Below, in pieces: positions 19,683 to 29,038 of a stretch of DNA of 64,000 nucleotides. Origin of the DNA: Pseudomonas syringae (GTDB taxonomy: Bacteria; Pseudomonadota; Gammaproteobacteria; Pseudomonadales; Pseudomonadaceae); assembly GCF_001698815.1 (NCBI RefSeq), contig NZ_LGSI01000056.1, forward strand, positions 149,535 through 213,534, in the 5' to 3' direction. Position numbers and translations under genes: made by a program. The notes under the pieces were generated by a model. The model ran no database searches. It saw only the letters and a list, made by a program, of their open reading frames with translations, and was not told the origin of the DNA. Each line of letters begins with the position of its first letter. Position 1 is the stretch's first letter.

Positions 19683-20504
19683 ATGCGAACGTGCCGACGT
19701 GCTCTAACCGTTTTGGCCCTCACCCTTCCACTTGTTGCGTGGGGTGCGGCTCCTGTGGTCGATAACAATTCTGGCTCTGGCAGCAGCAACAGTTATCCGC
19801 CAGCGGGTTATGGCACGTCCGGCGCCTATGCTGGGGGAGGGGTTACGGCTCCTCCCTCGGCACAAGGTCAGCTGTTCATGCAGTTGCAACAAATGCAGGA
19901 CGAAATCGCGCGTTTGCGCGGTATGGTCGAGGTCCAGCAAAACGATATCCAGCGCATGAAACAAGAAGCGCTTGAACGGTATCAGGATCTTGATTCACGC
20001 ATAGGAGCAGGCGGCGCAGCCGCAGCGGCTACCAATAATTCTCAACCCGGTGGCGGTGAAATCAACGCCAGCGGAGCACCTGTCGCACCGGCGGCTCAAG
20101 CACCGGCCGCAGGTACCGAAACGCCCGATCCGGCCAAGGAAAAGCTTTATTACGAAGCCGCCTTTGACCTGATCAAGGCCAAGGATTTCGACAAGGCCAG
20201 CCAGGCTTTCACCGCTTTCCTTCGCAAGTATCCAAACAGTTCATACGCGGGCAATGCCCAGTATTGGCTGGGTGAAGTGAATCTGGCCAAAGGCGACCTG
20301 CAAGGCGCCGGTCAGGCATTTGCCAAGGTCAGCCAGCTTTATCCCAAGCACGCCAAGGTGCCAGACTCGTTGTACAAGCTCGCTGATGTCGAGCGCCGTC
20401 TCGGTCATACCGACAAGGTGAAAGGCATTTTGCAGCAGGTTGTCGCCCAGTATCCGGGCACGTCGGCTGCGCAGCTGGCGCAACGAGATCTGCAACGTCT
20501 CTGA
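19683..20504 (+). CDS. cpoB: Cell division coordinator CpoB (YbgF)
   Basis: Periplasmic protein that couples Tol-Pal to peptidoglycan synthesis at septation. The 273-aa protein has a signal peptide (ALTVLALTLPLVAWG, cleavage near residue 22), an N-terminal trimerising coiled coil (about 60-105, LQQMQDEIARLRGMVEVQQN), an Ala/Pro-rich linker, and three C-terminal TPR-like repeats (from about 152, KLYYEAAFDLIKAKDFDKA). It is the last gene of the ybgC-tolQRAB-pal-cpoB operon; a terminator follows 21 bp later. Confidence 0.93.
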   Translation: MRTCRRALTVLALTLPLVAWGAAPVVDNNSGSGSSNSYPPAGYGTSGAYAGGGVTAPPSAQGQLFMQLQQMQDEIARLRGMVEVQQNDIQRMKQEALERYQDLDSRIGAGGAAAAATNNSQPGGGEINASGAPVAPAAQAPAAGTETPDPAKEKLYYEAAFDLIKAKDFDKASQAFTAFLRKYPNSSYAGNAQYWLGEVNLAKGDLQGAGQAFAKVSQLYPKHAKVPDSLYKLADVERRLGHTDKVKGILQQVVAQYPGTSAAQLAQRDLQRL

Positions 20505-20525
20505 CGTTCTGACCCGAAACTCAAG

Positions 20526-20551
20526 AAAGCCGCGCTTGTCGCGGCTTTTTT
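20526..20551 (+). terminator. Terminator of the tol-pal operon
   Basis: A 9-bp stem (AAAGCCGCG/CGCGGCTTT, loop CTTGT) with a run of six Ts follows the cpoB stop. Confidence 0.9.
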
Positions 20552-20675
20552 CGTTAGAATTCGGCACCCGAAATTCCGGTATTTAATACGCTTCTCTGGA
20601 TTCTGCGTGTGCAGGGTGCCTTGAAGTGCCTGACGGAGGCGGACGGCCTGTTTAGCTGTTACGCCCGTGGCCCCT

Positions 20676-21323
20676 ATGCAAGACACATTACGTATCACCG
20701 AAATCTTTTACTCGTTGCAGGGTGAAACACGTACAGCCGGCCTGCCCACTGTATTTGTGCGCCTCACCGGCTGCCCGTTGCGCTGCCAGTATTGCGACAG
20801 CGCCTACGCGTTCAGCGGCGGCACGATTCAGGCGTTGGACGCCATCGTCGAACAAGTGGCGAGCTATCGCCCTCGTTATGTCTGTGTGACTGGCGGTGAG
20901 CCATTGGCCCAGCCTAACGTCATTGCCCTGCTCAAACGCCTCTGTGACGCCGGCTACGAGGTGTCGCTGGAAACCAGCGGTGCCCTTGATATCTCCGCTG
21001 TAGACACGCGTGTCAGCCGCATCCTCGATCTCAAGACGCCAGGTTCGCTGGAAGTCGCACGCAATCGCTATGAAAATATCGACCTGCTGACCCCGAACGA
21101 TCAGGTCAAGTTCGTGCTGTGTTCCCGCGAAGACTACGACTGGGCGGTTTCCAAGCTGATTCAGTATGGTCTGGAGCGTCGCGCGGGCGAGGTGCTGTTT
21201 TCGCCGAGCCACCATCAACTGAGTGCACGGGATCTGGCTGACTGGATCGTTGCGGACAACCTGCCTGTACGCCTGCAAATGCAGCTGCATAAATTTCTCT
21301 GGAACGATGAGCCGGGGCGCTGA
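20676..21323 (+). CDS. queE: 7-carboxy-7-deazaguanine synthase
   Basis: Radical SAM enzyme that converts 6-carboxytetrahydropterin to 7-carboxy-7-deazaguanine in queuosine biosynthesis. The 215-aa form starting MQDTLRITE is used; a GTG three codons upstream is possible. The SAM-binding cluster motif CxxxCxxC is present (CPLRCQYC near residues 31-38), followed by the glycine-rich TGGEPL SAM-contact motif. One base separates its stop from the possible first ATG of queC. This operon partner makes the next intermediate, preQ0. Confidence 0.95.
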   Translation: MQDTLRITEIFYSLQGETRTAGLPTVFVRLTGCPLRCQYCDSAYAFSGGTIQALDAIVEQVASYRPRYVCVTGGEPLAQPNVIALLKRLCDAGYEVSLETSGALDISAVDTRVSRILDLKTPGSLEVARNRYENIDLLTPNDQVKFVLCSREDYDWAVSKLIQYGLERRAGEVLFSPSHHQLSARDLADWIVADNLPVRLQMQLHKFLWNDEPGR

Positions 21324-21339
21324 GATGAGTGAATCAACC

Positions 21340-22014
21340 ATGACTGAAAAACGTGCGGTAATCCTGTTGTCTGGCGGCCTGGATTCGGCAACCGTCGTGG
21401 CCATGGCCCGTGCCGAAGGTTATGCCTGTTACACCATGAGCTTTGACTACGGCCAGCGCCATCGCTCGGAGCTCGATGCGGCTGCACGCATCGCGCGCGA
21501 CCTTGGCGCTGTCGAGCACAAGGTGATCGGCCTGAATCTGAATGGCATGGGTGGCTCGGCGCTGACCGACAGCTCCATCGCTGTCCCGGAAACCCCTGGC
21601 GAAGGCATTCCGGTGACCTACGTCCCGGCACGCAACACGGTCTTCCTGTCGTTGGCGTTGGGTTGGGCAGAAGTCCTTGGCGCCCGGGATATCTTCATCG
21701 GCGTCAATGCGGTGGATTATTCGGGTTACCCGGACTGCCGGCCGGAATTCATCGAGTCGTTCCAGCGCATGGCCAATCTGGCCACCAAGGCAGGCGTTGA
21801 AGGTAACGGCTTCACGATTCAGGCGCCGCTGCAGAATCTGAGCAAAGCCGAAATCGTCCAGGCTGGAGTGCGTCTGGGCGTCGATTACGGCCTTACGGTT
21901 TCCTGCTATCAGGCGGACGATCAAGGCCGCGCCTGCGGCAAATGCGACAGCTGCCGCCTGCGCGCAGAGGGCTTCGCAAACGCCGGAATTACGGACCCAA
22001 CCCGTTATTTTTAA
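21340..22014 (+). CDS. queC: 7-cyano-7-deazaguanine (preQ0) synthase
   Basis: ATP-dependent enzyme converting 7-carboxy-7-deazaguanine and ammonia to preQ0. The 224 aa begin with a PP-loop ([15 protein letters not shown]). The C-terminal zinc site is visible as [20 protein letters not shown] with four Cys. An in-frame ATG at 21325, two bases after the queE stop, would add five residues; 21340 matches the usual [13 protein letters not shown] start. It is co-transcribed with queE and followed by tRNA-Lys. Confidence 0.95.
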   Translation: MTEKRAVILLSGGLDSATVVAMARAEGYACYTMSFDYGQRHRSELDAAARIARDLGAVEHKVIGLNLNGMGGSALTDSSIAVPETPGEGIPVTYVPARNTVFLSLALGWAEVLGARDIFIGVNAVDYSGYPDCRPEFIESFQRMANLATKAGVEGNGFTIQAPLQNLSKAEIVQAGVRLGVDYGLTVSCYQADDQGRACGKCDSCRLRAEGFANAGITDPTRYF

Positions 22015-22032
22015 ATTAATTACAGTTAGGTG

Positions 22033-22060
22033 TTGAATTACTCATAGAAATCAGTAATAT
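22033..22060 (+). promoter_or_regulatory. Promoter of tRNA-Lys
   Basis: TTGAAT (22033-22038) and TAATAT (22055-22060) are spaced by 16 bp and end 17 bp before the tRNA. This is a good sigma-70 match. Confidence 0.65.
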
Positions 22061-22077
22061 ACGCGCCACGCAACAGA

Positions 22078-22153
22078 GGGTCGTTAGCTCAGTTGGTAGA
22101 GCAGTTGGCTTTTAACCAATTGGTCGTAGGTTCGAATCCCACACGACCCACCA
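22078..22153 (+). tRNA. tRNA-Lys (TTT)
   Basis: A 76-nt gene with full cloverleaf pairing, acceptor GGGTCGT/ACGACCC, anticodon TTT, TTCGAAT T-loop and encoded CCA. The equivalent tRNA-Lys site is a known integration target for pKLC102/PAPI/PPHGI-type islands in other pseudomonads; no island is present in this window. Confidence 0.97.
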
Positions 22154-22173
22154 TTTTTAGATGTAGTAGTTGT

Positions 22174-22218
22174 AAAGCTGTAAGGCCCGTGAAAATGTGG
22201 CCTTACAGCTTTTTTTTT
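22174..22218 (+). terminator. Terminator of tRNA-Lys
   Basis: A 13-bp perfect stem (AAAGCTGTAAGGC/GCCTTACAGCTTT) is followed by nine Ts, 20 bp beyond the CCA end. Confidence 0.92.
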
Positions 22219-22257
22219 GCGTCCGGTTTTTACCGCGCTATTTCGAGTCGAAGCCAT

Positions 22258-22415
22258 CCCGTTGGAGCGAGGCTTGCCTGCGAATCAGACGCCTCGGTGG
22301 GCCAGGCACGCCGCGTCATCGTTCTTCGCGAGCAAGCTCGCTCCCACGGGTAGGTATCGCTCCAACAAGCAGGCAGCAAAAAGCCCCGTCAGATGCTGTC
22401 TGGCGGGGCTTTTGT
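22258..22415. repeat. Tandem unit 1: REPIN plus terminator
   Basis: First copy of a directly repeated unit with a 162-bp period. It consists of a REPIN (two inverted REP arms, GTTGGAGCGAGGCTTGCC... and ...GAGCAAGCTCGCTCCC, 22258-22350) and a terminator hairpin (22378-22414). It differs from copy 2 at only a few positions, with local length-neutral changes around the second REP arm. Confidence 0.85.
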
Positions 22416-22419
22416 TATT

Positions 22420-22577
22420 CCCGTTGGAGCGAGGCTTGCCCGCGAATCAGGCGCCTTGGTGGGCCAGGCACGCCGCGTCATCGTTCTTCGCGAGCAAGCT
22501 CGCTCCCGCAGGGTAGGTGTCGCTCAACAAGCAGGCAGCAAAAAGCCCCGTCAGATGCTGTCTGGCGGGGCTTTTGT
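22420..22577. repeat. Tandem unit 2: REPIN plus terminator
   Basis: Second copy of the unit, offset 162 bp from the first. The REPIN spans 22420-22512. Its hairpin (22540-22576) ends two bases from the mqo stop codon and is the working mqo terminator. The near identity suggests a recent duplication. Confidence 0.85.
22540..22576 (-). terminator. Terminator of mqo (duplicated at 22378-22414)
   Basis: A 15-bp stem with one wobble (AAAAGCCCCGTCAGA/TCTGGCGGGGCTTTT) has A/T runs on both sides. The identical hairpin 162 bp further on forms a second, back-up terminator. Confidence 0.88.
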
Positions 22578-22578
22578 C

Positions 22579-24228
22579 TTACAGCGCCATGTCGGCCGCT
22601 GGATTGCTTTTCTTCGGTGCTGCGGGCTTGTCAGAGGCTGGCGCTGGCGCCACAACCTGATTGTTCACAGGTGGCGGCGGCGTCAGTTGCAGGACTTCGG
22701 CGGTGTAGGCCCATTCCTTGGCAACGGCTTCCGGGCTGGCGTTCAGCTTGGTGCCGTAGCTCGGAACGATCTGGTGCAGTTTTTCCTGCCAGGCCGGTGT
22801 TGCTACCTTGTCCTTGAAGACCTTCTCAAGCACGCTCAGCATGATCGGCGCAGCAGTCGACGCGCCAGGGGAGGCGCCGAGCAGGCCGGCAATGCTGCCG
22901 TCCTGGGACGCAACGATCTCGGTGCCGAGCTTCAGTACGCCGCCTTTCTCTTCATCACGCTTGATGATTTGCACGCGCTGACCGGCTTGCCACAGACGCC
23001 AGTCTTCTTTCTTGGCGTGCGGGAAGTATTCTTTCAGGGCGTTGTAACGGTCGTCATCCGACAGCATCAGTTGACCCGCCAGGTATTCAACCAGCGGGTA
23101 CTGCTCGACACCAACGCGAGCCATCGGCCACACGTTATGCAGCGTGGTGCTGGTCAGCAGGTCCAGGTACGAGCCTTCTTTGAGGAACTTGGTGGAGAAG
23201 GTCGCGAATGGGCCAAACAGGACGACGCGCTTGCCATCCAGCACGCGAGTGTCCAGGTGCGGAACCGACATGGGTGGTGCGCCGGTCGATGCGATGCCGT
23301 AGGCCTTGGCCATGTGCTGCATGGCGATGTCCTGGTTCTCGGTGACCAGGAACGAACCGCCAACCGGGAAGGCGGCGTAATCCTTGGCTTCCGGGATACC
23401 GGACTTCTGCAGCAGATGCAGGGCACCGCCGCCAGCGCCGATGAACACGAACTTGGCATCAGTCGTGGTTTCGGTACCGTCTTTCAGGTTCTTGTACTCG
23501 ACGCGCCACGAACCATCTTTGTTGCGGGTGATGTCCTGCACTTCGCTCGACAGCTTGAGGGCGAAGTTTGGTTGGGCTTTCAGGTGGCCGACGAACTGGC
23601 GAGTGATCTCGCCGAAGTTGACGTCCGTACCGATCGGGCTCCAGGTGACCGCGAGTTTTTGCGCCGGATCACGACCTTCCATCATCAGCGGAACCCACTT
23701 CTTGATCTGCTCTGGGTCCTCGGAGAACTGCATGCCGCTGAACAGCGGGCTCGCCTGCAGAGCGTCGTAGCGCTTCTTCAGGAACTTGATGTTGTTGTCA
23801 CCCCACACGAAGCTCATGTGCGGTGTGGAGTTGATGAACGAACGAGGGTTCTTCAGAACATCGTTCTTGACCTGCCAGGACCAGAACTGACGCGAGATCT
23901 GGAAAGCTTCGTTGATTTCGATGGCCTTGGAGATGTCGACCTTGCCGTTCTTGTCTTCTGGCGTGTAGTTCAGCTCAGCCAGGGCAGAGTGACCGGTACC
24001 GGCGTTGTTCCAGCCGTTGGAGCTTTCCTCGGCGACGCCGTCAAGGCGCTCGACCATTTCCATCGACCAGCCTGGCTCCAGCTCGTTGAGCCAGACCGCG
24101 AGGGTAGAACTCATGATGCCGCCGCCGATCAGTACCACATCGACTTTTTTGGTCTCGGCTGCATGAGTGGGCATGATGCCCATCGACATGGCCAGGCCCA
24201 GCAGGGCCGTGTTCACTTTCTTCAACAT
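22579..24228 (-). CDS. mqo: Malate:quinone oxidoreductase with signal-like N-terminus
   Basis: FAD-dependent, membrane-associated enzyme oxidising L-malate to oxaloacetate and reducing quinone; in pseudomonads it is a main TCA-cycle malate dehydrogenase. In the 549 aa, the dinucleotide-binding motif [11 protein letters not shown] sits at about 31-41, followed by the family blocks [14 protein letters not shown] and [13 protein letters not shown] near the end. Two features are unusual for an enzyme thought to act on the cytoplasmic face: residues 1-24 look like a Sec signal peptide with an AxA-like site (THAAETK), and a Pro/Ala-rich tail of about 35 residues follows the catalytic core. It stands alone between tRNA-Lys and nadA. 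Confidence 0.93.
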   Translation of the reverse strand: MLKKVNTALLGLAMSMGIMPTHAAETKKVDVVLIGGGIMSSTLAVWLNELEPGWSMEMVERLDGVAEESSNGWNNAGTGHSALAELNYTPEDKNGKVDISKAIEINEAFQISRQFWSWQVKNDVLKNPRSFINSTPHMSFVWGDNNIKFLKKRYDALQASPLFSGMQFSEDPEQIKKWVPLMMEGRDPAQKLAVTWSPIGTDVNFGEITRQFVGHLKAQPNFALKLSSEVQDITRNKDGSWRVEYKNLKDGTETTTDAKFVFIGAGGGALHLLQKSGIPEAKDYAAFPVGGSFLVTENQDIAMQHMAKAYGIASTGAPPMSVPHLDTRVLDGKRVVLFGPFATFSTKFLKEGSYLDLLTSTTLHNVWPMARVGVEQYPLVEYLAGQLMLSDDDRYNALKEYFPHAKKEDWRLWQAGQRVQIIKRDEEKGGVLKLGTEIVASQDGSIAGLLGASPGASTAAPIMLSVLEKVFKDKVATPAWQEKLHQIVPSYGTKLNASPEAVAKEWAYTAEVLQLTPPPPVNNQVVAPAPASDKPAAPKKSNPAADMAL

Positions 24229-24807
24229 GCTGTAAATCCATATGGTAGGACGCCATGCGCCTGCCTTGCTGATCAGGGTTCTTGCGGCTCACGGTAAGCC
24301 GGAAGATTCCCGTCACCAGTTTCGGAAGGTGATGGGCACACAAGGCTTAATAAAGCTTAGCCTCACTTTTATGTCCCGCCTGTGCTGACTTTTTATTAGT
24401 CATTGGCTTCAGCTACTTGGGGCGACACTGCTTTTGGTAACTCATTGGCCGACGAGCCCGGAGCTATCCGGCCCATCTGCAAACCCTTGCTCGTCTGTTC
24501 CGGCAAGCGCTCGCGCTGCGACGTTGTGCCCCATGGTGCCGAAACGACGCTGGGGCATAATTCGCTGATTTGTCGCGAGCACGGTTTGTTGGGGCGGCAT
24601 GATATCGGATCGCAGCGTCAATGTCGTAGCATCGAAACAATATCAGTGCGCGAGTCTGCCGCTTGATCGGGCGAATAAGTGGCGTAATGCCGCTAATGAC
24701 GGTGGTCAATGCCGCGCAAATCATTGGTAAATCCATAGTGGGCTGGCTAGAATCCGCTCCGCCTTCAGCGGCTTGATCGACCGGTTTGCCCCCGTCCAGA
24801 TCAAAAC
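24229..24807. other. Intergenic region upstream of mqo
   Basis: About 580 bp without a recognisable gene. The part next to 24228 must hold the mqo promoter. The rest has weak open frames only and probably represents decayed sequence inside a variable tRNA-Lys locus. Confidence 0.4.
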
Positions 24808-24885
24808 CGAACCCTACGACCCAAGGTCGACATACTTATAAAAGCTGGAAGGCCCGTGAGAAACGAGGAATTCCGGCTTTTTTTG
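24808..24885 (+). pseudogene. Decayed copy of the tRNA-Lys 3' end and terminator
   Basis: CGAACCCTACGACCCA (24808-24823) resembles the T-loop/acceptor end of tRNA-Lys (CGAATCCCACACGACCCA). At a similar distance follows a hairpin (24842-24881) beginning AAAGCTGGAAGGCCCGTGA, nearly the same as the genuine tRNA-Lys terminator (AAAGCTGTAAGGCCCGTGA), with a T-run. The 5' part of the tRNA is not recognisable, so this is a remnant, possibly the far boundary of a former insertion. Confidence 0.5.
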
Positions 24886-24947
24886 TGTCTGCCTTTCGGG
24901 TGTAAACTTGCCTTTCGCGCTATAGAGCGCCTTCAGGTCCCGCGAAC

Positions 24948-26006
24948 ATGACGCAGATTTCCGAACGCCTTCTGGTCCAGGCCCATCTCGATGCCAAGCA
25001 GCCTAAAGAGCTGAGCCTCGACGAACAGGCCCATTACCGCGCTGCGATTGCTGCCGAACTCAAGGCGCAGGACGCCGTGCTGGTAGCTCACTATTATTGC
25101 GATCCGGTTATCCAGGCCTTGGCCGAGGAAACGGGTGGCTGCGTGTCCGACTCTCTGGAAATGGCCCGTTTCAGCAATAACCATTCGGCGAAAACCGTGC
25201 TGGTTGCCGGGGTCCGTTTCATGGGCGAAACCGCGAAGATATTGAATCCTGAAAAGCGCGTATTGATGCCGACCCTTGAGGCCACTTGCTCACTGGATCT
25301 GGGTTGCCCTGTGGACGAATTTTCTGCCTTTTGCGATCAGCATCCCGAGCGCACGGTGGTGGTTTATGCCAATACCTCGGCTGCGGTCAAAGCCCGGGCA
25401 GACTGGGTCGTGACCTCCAGTTGCGCGCTGGAAATCGTCGAAAGCCTGATGGACAACGGCGAGAAGATCCTCTGGGCGCCGGACAAACACCTGGGTCGTT
25501 ACATCCAGCGCGAGACTGGCGCCGACATGCTGTTGTGGGATGGCGCGTGCATCGTCCACGAAGAATTCAAATCCAAGCAACTGGAAGACATGAAGGCGCT
25601 GTATCCGGATGCTGCGATTCTGGTGCACCCCGAGTCGCCGGAATCGGTCATCGATCTGGCAGACGCCGTGGGCTCCACCAGTCAGTTGATTGCCGCCGCA
25701 CAGACGCTGCCGAACAAGATGTTTATCGTTGCGACTGATCGCGGCATCTTCTACAAGATGCAGCAGCTATGCCCGGACAAGATCTTCATCGAAGCCCCCA
25801 CCGCCGGCAACGGCGCGGCCTGCCGCAGTTGCGCGCATTGCCCGTGGATGGCGATGAATACCCTGGAGCGCACGCTGCAGTGCCTGCGTGAAGGCACTAA
25901 CGAAATATTCGTCGACCCGGCGGTGATCCCAAATGCGGTACGCCCGTTGCAGCGCATGCTGGATTTCACCCGCGCCGCACGGATGAAACTGGCGGGGAAT
26001 GCTTGA
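24948..26006 (+). CDS. nadA: Quinolinate synthase A
   Basis: 4Fe-4S enzyme that condenses iminoaspartate with dihydroxyacetone phosphate to quinolinate in de novo NAD synthesis. The 352-aa protein has the three repeated NadA domains and the cluster cysteines in LEATCSLD, in [10 protein letters not shown], and in the C-terminal [13 protein letters not shown]. The HYYCDP motif near residue 48 is a substrate-binding signature. Convergent with the M48 protease gene (35 bp apart), with no clear terminator between them. Confidence 0.97.
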   Translation: MTQISERLLVQAHLDAKQPKELSLDEQAHYRAAIAAELKAQDAVLVAHYYCDPVIQALAEETGGCVSDSLEMARFSNNHSAKTVLVAGVRFMGETAKILNPEKRVLMPTLEATCSLDLGCPVDEFSAFCDQHPERTVVVYANTSAAVKARADWVVTSSCALEIVESLMDNGEKILWAPDKHLGRYIQRETGADMLLWDGACIVHEEFKSKQLEDMKALYPDAAILVHPESPESVIDLADAVGSTSQLIAAAQTLPNKMFIVATDRGIFYKMQQLCPDKIFIEAPTAGNGAACRSCAHCPWMAMNTLERTLQCLREGTNEIFVDPAVIPNAVRPLQRMLDFTRAARMKLAGNA

Positions 26007-26041
26007 TAGTCCTGCGGAAAATAAGTCCTGTTGGACCGACC

Positions 26042-27475
26042 TTAATTCATCAAGTCCTTGACCATCCGCTCCTGATCCAGCAGCTCTTTCTGCCGGGCAT
26101 CGATACGTGAAGCCAGTTGGAAATTGTTGTTGGAGCGGCGCTTGGCGAAGTCCAGTTGCTGGATCGCCTGTCGGAAATCACCCACCAGTGCGAAGTATTC
26201 GGCGCGAGCCTGGTGCAAGCCGACGGTATTGCCGTTCAGGCCGCGGGTTTCGGCGACCAGATACCAGATGTCCGGATCGTCAGGACGGTTTTTCAGCAAG
26301 CCGTTGAGGGATTTCTCGGCTTCGGCATTGCGATTCTGCTTCAGCAAAACGTCGACTCGCACCTGATTCAGCGGATAGTTGTCTGGAAACATATTCAGCA
26401 TCCGGTCAACCCGTTGTTGCGCATCTGGCAAGCGATTGTTGGTGATGTCCAGGTCGATCTGCGTGAGGTTGTAAGTGATGTCGTTCGGCGCCTTGTCGAG
26501 CAGCGGCTTGAGGCTTTCGCGAGCTTCGTTGAGCTGTCCGGCCTTGATTTGTGCCAGCGCCAACCCGTAACGGGCAGGATCGGATTTCGGGTTTTCAGTG
26601 AGCTGGGCGCGGAAGCGTTTTGCAGCGATGCCCGGCGTTTCTTCATACATGAGCGCAACCCGTGCACGCATCAGCTGATAACGCAGGCTGTCTTCCTTGC
26701 CGCCCGGTTTTGATTGCTCGGCGCGGTTGCGGGTGTCGGCGATGCGAGATTCGGTAACCGGGTGAGTCAGGAGGAATTCCGGCGGCTTGGCGTCGAAGCG
26801 ATACTGACGCGCCAGCCGCTCGAACATGGTCGGCATGTTGCGCGGGTCGTAGCCGGCTTTTTCCAGGTTGAGGATGCCGATGCGGTCAGCTTCCTGCTCG
26901 TTCTGGCGGGAAAAGCGCCGCTGCTCTTGAATGGCGGCGGCCTGGGAGCCGGCGATGGCGGCAATGCCCGCGTCGCCAGCACCAGCGGCAGCCATGACGA
27001 TACCGGCGAGCATGGCGGCCATTACTGGCACCTGCATGCGTTGCTGGGCTTCGACGCCGCGCGCGAAGTGGCGTTGCGACAAGTGAGCCAGTTCGTGGGC
27101 GAGCACCGAGGCATATTCGCCTTCGGTCTGGGCATTGAGGAACAGCCCGCCGTTGACGCCGACGATCCCGCCTGGAGCGGCGAAGGCGTTGAGTTCCGGG
27201 CTATTGATCAGGATGAACTCAAGGCGTCGATCCTGAACCTGGCTGGTTTCGGCCAGATTATAGACCGACGTCTCGACGAAGTCCTTGAGTTGCGGGTCCG
27301 ACAGCTGTGCTACTTGGCTGCGCAACAGGCCAAGCCAGGCGCGCCCGAGTTGGTGCTCCTGTTCCGGAGAAACGATGGAAGAACTGGCGTCGCCCAGAGA
27401 GGGCAGGTCGTCGGCATGGCTCGGTACAGCGAGCAGGCAGGCCAGCGTCAGCAGGGTGGGTCGCAGAAAATTCAT
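26042..27475 (-). CDS. bepA: Periplasmic M48 metalloprotease with TPR domain (BepA/YfgC-like)
   Basis: Zinc protease/chaperone that in E. coli monitors assembly of LptD and other outer-membrane proteins. The start MNFLRPTLL (27475) yields 477 aa with a signal peptide cleaved near Ala21. The zinc site is HELAH (127-131) plus the downstream NEQEAD glutamate (about 195). The C-terminal half (from about 300) contains TPR repeats. The frame extends upstream to 27802 but that part overlaps the tusA-like gene's leader and lacks a signal sequence. The assignment to BepA itself, as opposed to another M48-TPR paralogue, is by architecture and gene neighbourhood. Confidence 0.88.
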   Translation of the reverse strand: MNFLRPTLLTLACLLAVPSHADDLPSLGDASSSIVSPEQEHQLGRAWLGLLRSQVAQLSDPQLKDFVETSVYNLAETSQVQDRRLEFILINSPELNAFAAPGGIVGVNGGLFLNAQTEGEYASVLAHELAHLSQRHFARGVEAQQRMQVPVMAAMLAGIVMAAAGAGDAGIAAIAGSQAAAIQEQRRFSRQNEQEADRIGILNLEKAGYDPRNMPTMFERLARQYRFDAKPPEFLLTHPVTESRIADTRNRAEQSKPGGKEDSLRYQLMRARVALMYEETPGIAAKRFRAQLTENPKSDPARYGLALAQIKAGQLNEARESLKPLLDKAPNDITYNLTQIDLDITNNRLPDAQQRVDRMLNMFPDNYPLNQVRVDVLLKQNRNAEAEKSLNGLLKNRPDDPDIWYLVAETRGLNGNTVGLHQARAEYFALVGDFRQAIQQLDFAKRRSNNNFQLASRIDARQKELLDQERMVKDLMN

Positions 27476-27623
27476 CCATGGAGCTCTGAGTTGAAGACCC
27501 CGTACTGTAGCTGGCTCAATGGCTTGCTGACCAGAGTGCGGTATTCTTTGTGTCCTGCCTGAAATGTCCGACCTGATTTTTATCGCTGCTTTGCATTTTG
27601 ATGTGCCTGCCTGGAGAGAAACG

Positions 27624-27875
27624 ATGTCTGACGCTGTAACGCGCCCGCAAACGTGTGACGCCCAAGTCGATGCAACCGGGCTCAACTGCCCGTTGCCGCT
27701 GCTCAAGGCCAAGCTTGAACTCAACCGCCTGACCAGTGGCGCAGTGCTTAAGGTGATTGCCACCGATGCCGGTTCCCAACGTGACTTCCGTACCTTCGCC
27801 AAACTGGCGGGGCATACGCTGGTGCATGAAGAAGCCGAAGACGGCGTTTATCAGTATTGGCTGCGCAAGGCTTAG
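27624..27875 (+). CDS. TusA-like sulfur carrier protein
   Basis: An 83-aa SirA/TusA-fold protein with the active cysteine in the conserved CPLPLLK motif (Cys22). Members carry persulfide sulfur. The P. aeruginosa homologue in this position (PA1006) has been linked to molybdenum cofactor and virulence, so it is probably not the tRNA-thiolation TusA itself. The start at 27624 has GGAGAG upstream; the frame is open 20 codons further but without a site. perM begins 35 bp downstream. Confidence 0.88.
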   Translation: MSDAVTRPQTCDAQVDATGLNCPLPLLKAKLELNRLTSGAVLKVIATDAGSQRDFRTFAKLAGHTLVHEEAEDGVYQYWLRKA

Positions 27876-27910
27876 TGGCGGCGGCTTTCCATTTCCCAAA
27901 AGGATTTTTG

Positions 27911-28981
27911 ATGTTCAAGGTGCTTCGCGACTGGGTGCAACGCTACTTCTCTGATGAAGAGGCGGTGGTGCTCGCAGTATTGCTGTTTCTGGCATTCACG
28001 ATCGTTCTGACGCTGGGCGGCATGTTGGCTCCGGTGCTGGCCGGGTTGGTGCTGGCTTTTCTGATGCAAGGCCTGGTGAATCTGCTGGAGCGGCTGCGCG
28101 TGCCCGAGGGCGGCGCGGTGGCGCTGGTGTTTACCTTGTTCATGGGCGCGCTGCTGGTGTTTCTGCTGGTGTTGGTGCCGTTGCTCTGGCATCAGCTGAT
28201 CACGTTGTTCAACGAGTTGCCGGGCATGCTCGCCAAATGGCAGTCGTTGCTCCTGTTGTTGCCTGAGCGCTATCCGCATCTGGTCTCGGATGAACAAGTA
28301 CTGCGCGCCATCGAGGCTGCACGGGGCGAAATCGGCAAGTTTGGTCAGTGGGCGCTGACGTTCTCGCTGTCGAGCCTGCCCTTGCTGGTCAATATCATGA
28401 TTTATCTGGTGTTGGTGCCGATCCTGGTGTTCTTTTTCCTCAAGGACCGGGAAGTCATCGGCCGCTGGGCGCGTGGCTATCTGCCTCGCGAGCGCGCGCT
28501 GATCACCCGGGTCGCCGAGGAAATGAACCGGCAGATTGCTAATTACATTCGCGGCAAGGTCATCGAGATCTTCGTCTGCGGCGGGGTGACCTACATCGCG
28601 TTCGTGGCGCTGGGGCTCAATTACGCAGCCTTGCTGGCGATGCTGGTGGGTGTTTCGGTGGTGGTGCCGTACATCGGCGCGGTGGTGGTTACCGTGCCAG
28701 TGGCGTTGATCGCCTTGTTCCAGTGGGGCTGGAGCGACCAGTTCATCTATCTGATGGCAGTCTACGGCGTGATTCAGGCGCTGGACGGCAATGTCCTGGT
28801 GCCGCTGCTGTTTTCGGAGGCGGTCAATCTGCATCCGGTGGCGATCATCTGTGCCGTGCTGCTGTTTGGCGGGCTGCTGGGCTTCTGGGGCGTGTTCTTC
28901 GCGATTCCGCTCGCCACCCTGTTCAAGGCCGTGCTCGACGCCTGGCCGCGCAATGAGCCCACTGTGGCGCCCTTGCTGTAG
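27911..28981 (+). CDS. perM: AI-2E family transporter/permease PerM
   Basis: A 356-aa multi-pass inner-membrane protein of the AI-2E exporter (UPF0118) family. Hydrophobic segments cluster at about 15-65, 70-95, 150-180, 215-300 and 310-345, with the long soluble stretch near 100-150 typical of the family. Substrates differ among members; for PerM none is firmly established. The ATG at 27911 follows AAAGGA. Probably co-transcribed with the tusA-like gene. Confidence 0.88.
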   Translation: MFKVLRDWVQRYFSDEEAVVLAVLLFLAFTIVLTLGGMLAPVLAGLVLAFLMQGLVNLLERLRVPEGGAVALVFTLFMGALLVFLLVLVPLLWHQLITLFNELPGMLAKWQSLLLLLPERYPHLVSDEQVLRAIEAARGEIGKFGQWALTFSLSSLPLLVNIMIYLVLVPILVFFFLKDREVIGRWARGYLPRERALITRVAEEMNRQIANYIRGKVIEIFVCGGVTYIAFVALGLNYAALLAMLVGVSVVVPYIGAVVVTVPVALIALFQWGWSDQFIYLMAVYGVIQALDGNVLVPLLFSEAVNLHPVAIICAVLLFGGLLGFWGVFFAIPLATLFKAVLDAWPRNEPTVAPLL

Positions 28982-29038
28982 CCAGACGCAACAATCGCTG
29001 CGGGCCTGTTGCAGGCGCGCAGCGAGACGTATCGATCA

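Noticed and set aside
20552-20675. Possible preQ1 riboswitch ahead of queE-queC
   Set aside because: The region lacks the conserved P1 loop and A-rich tail of preQ1 aptamers.
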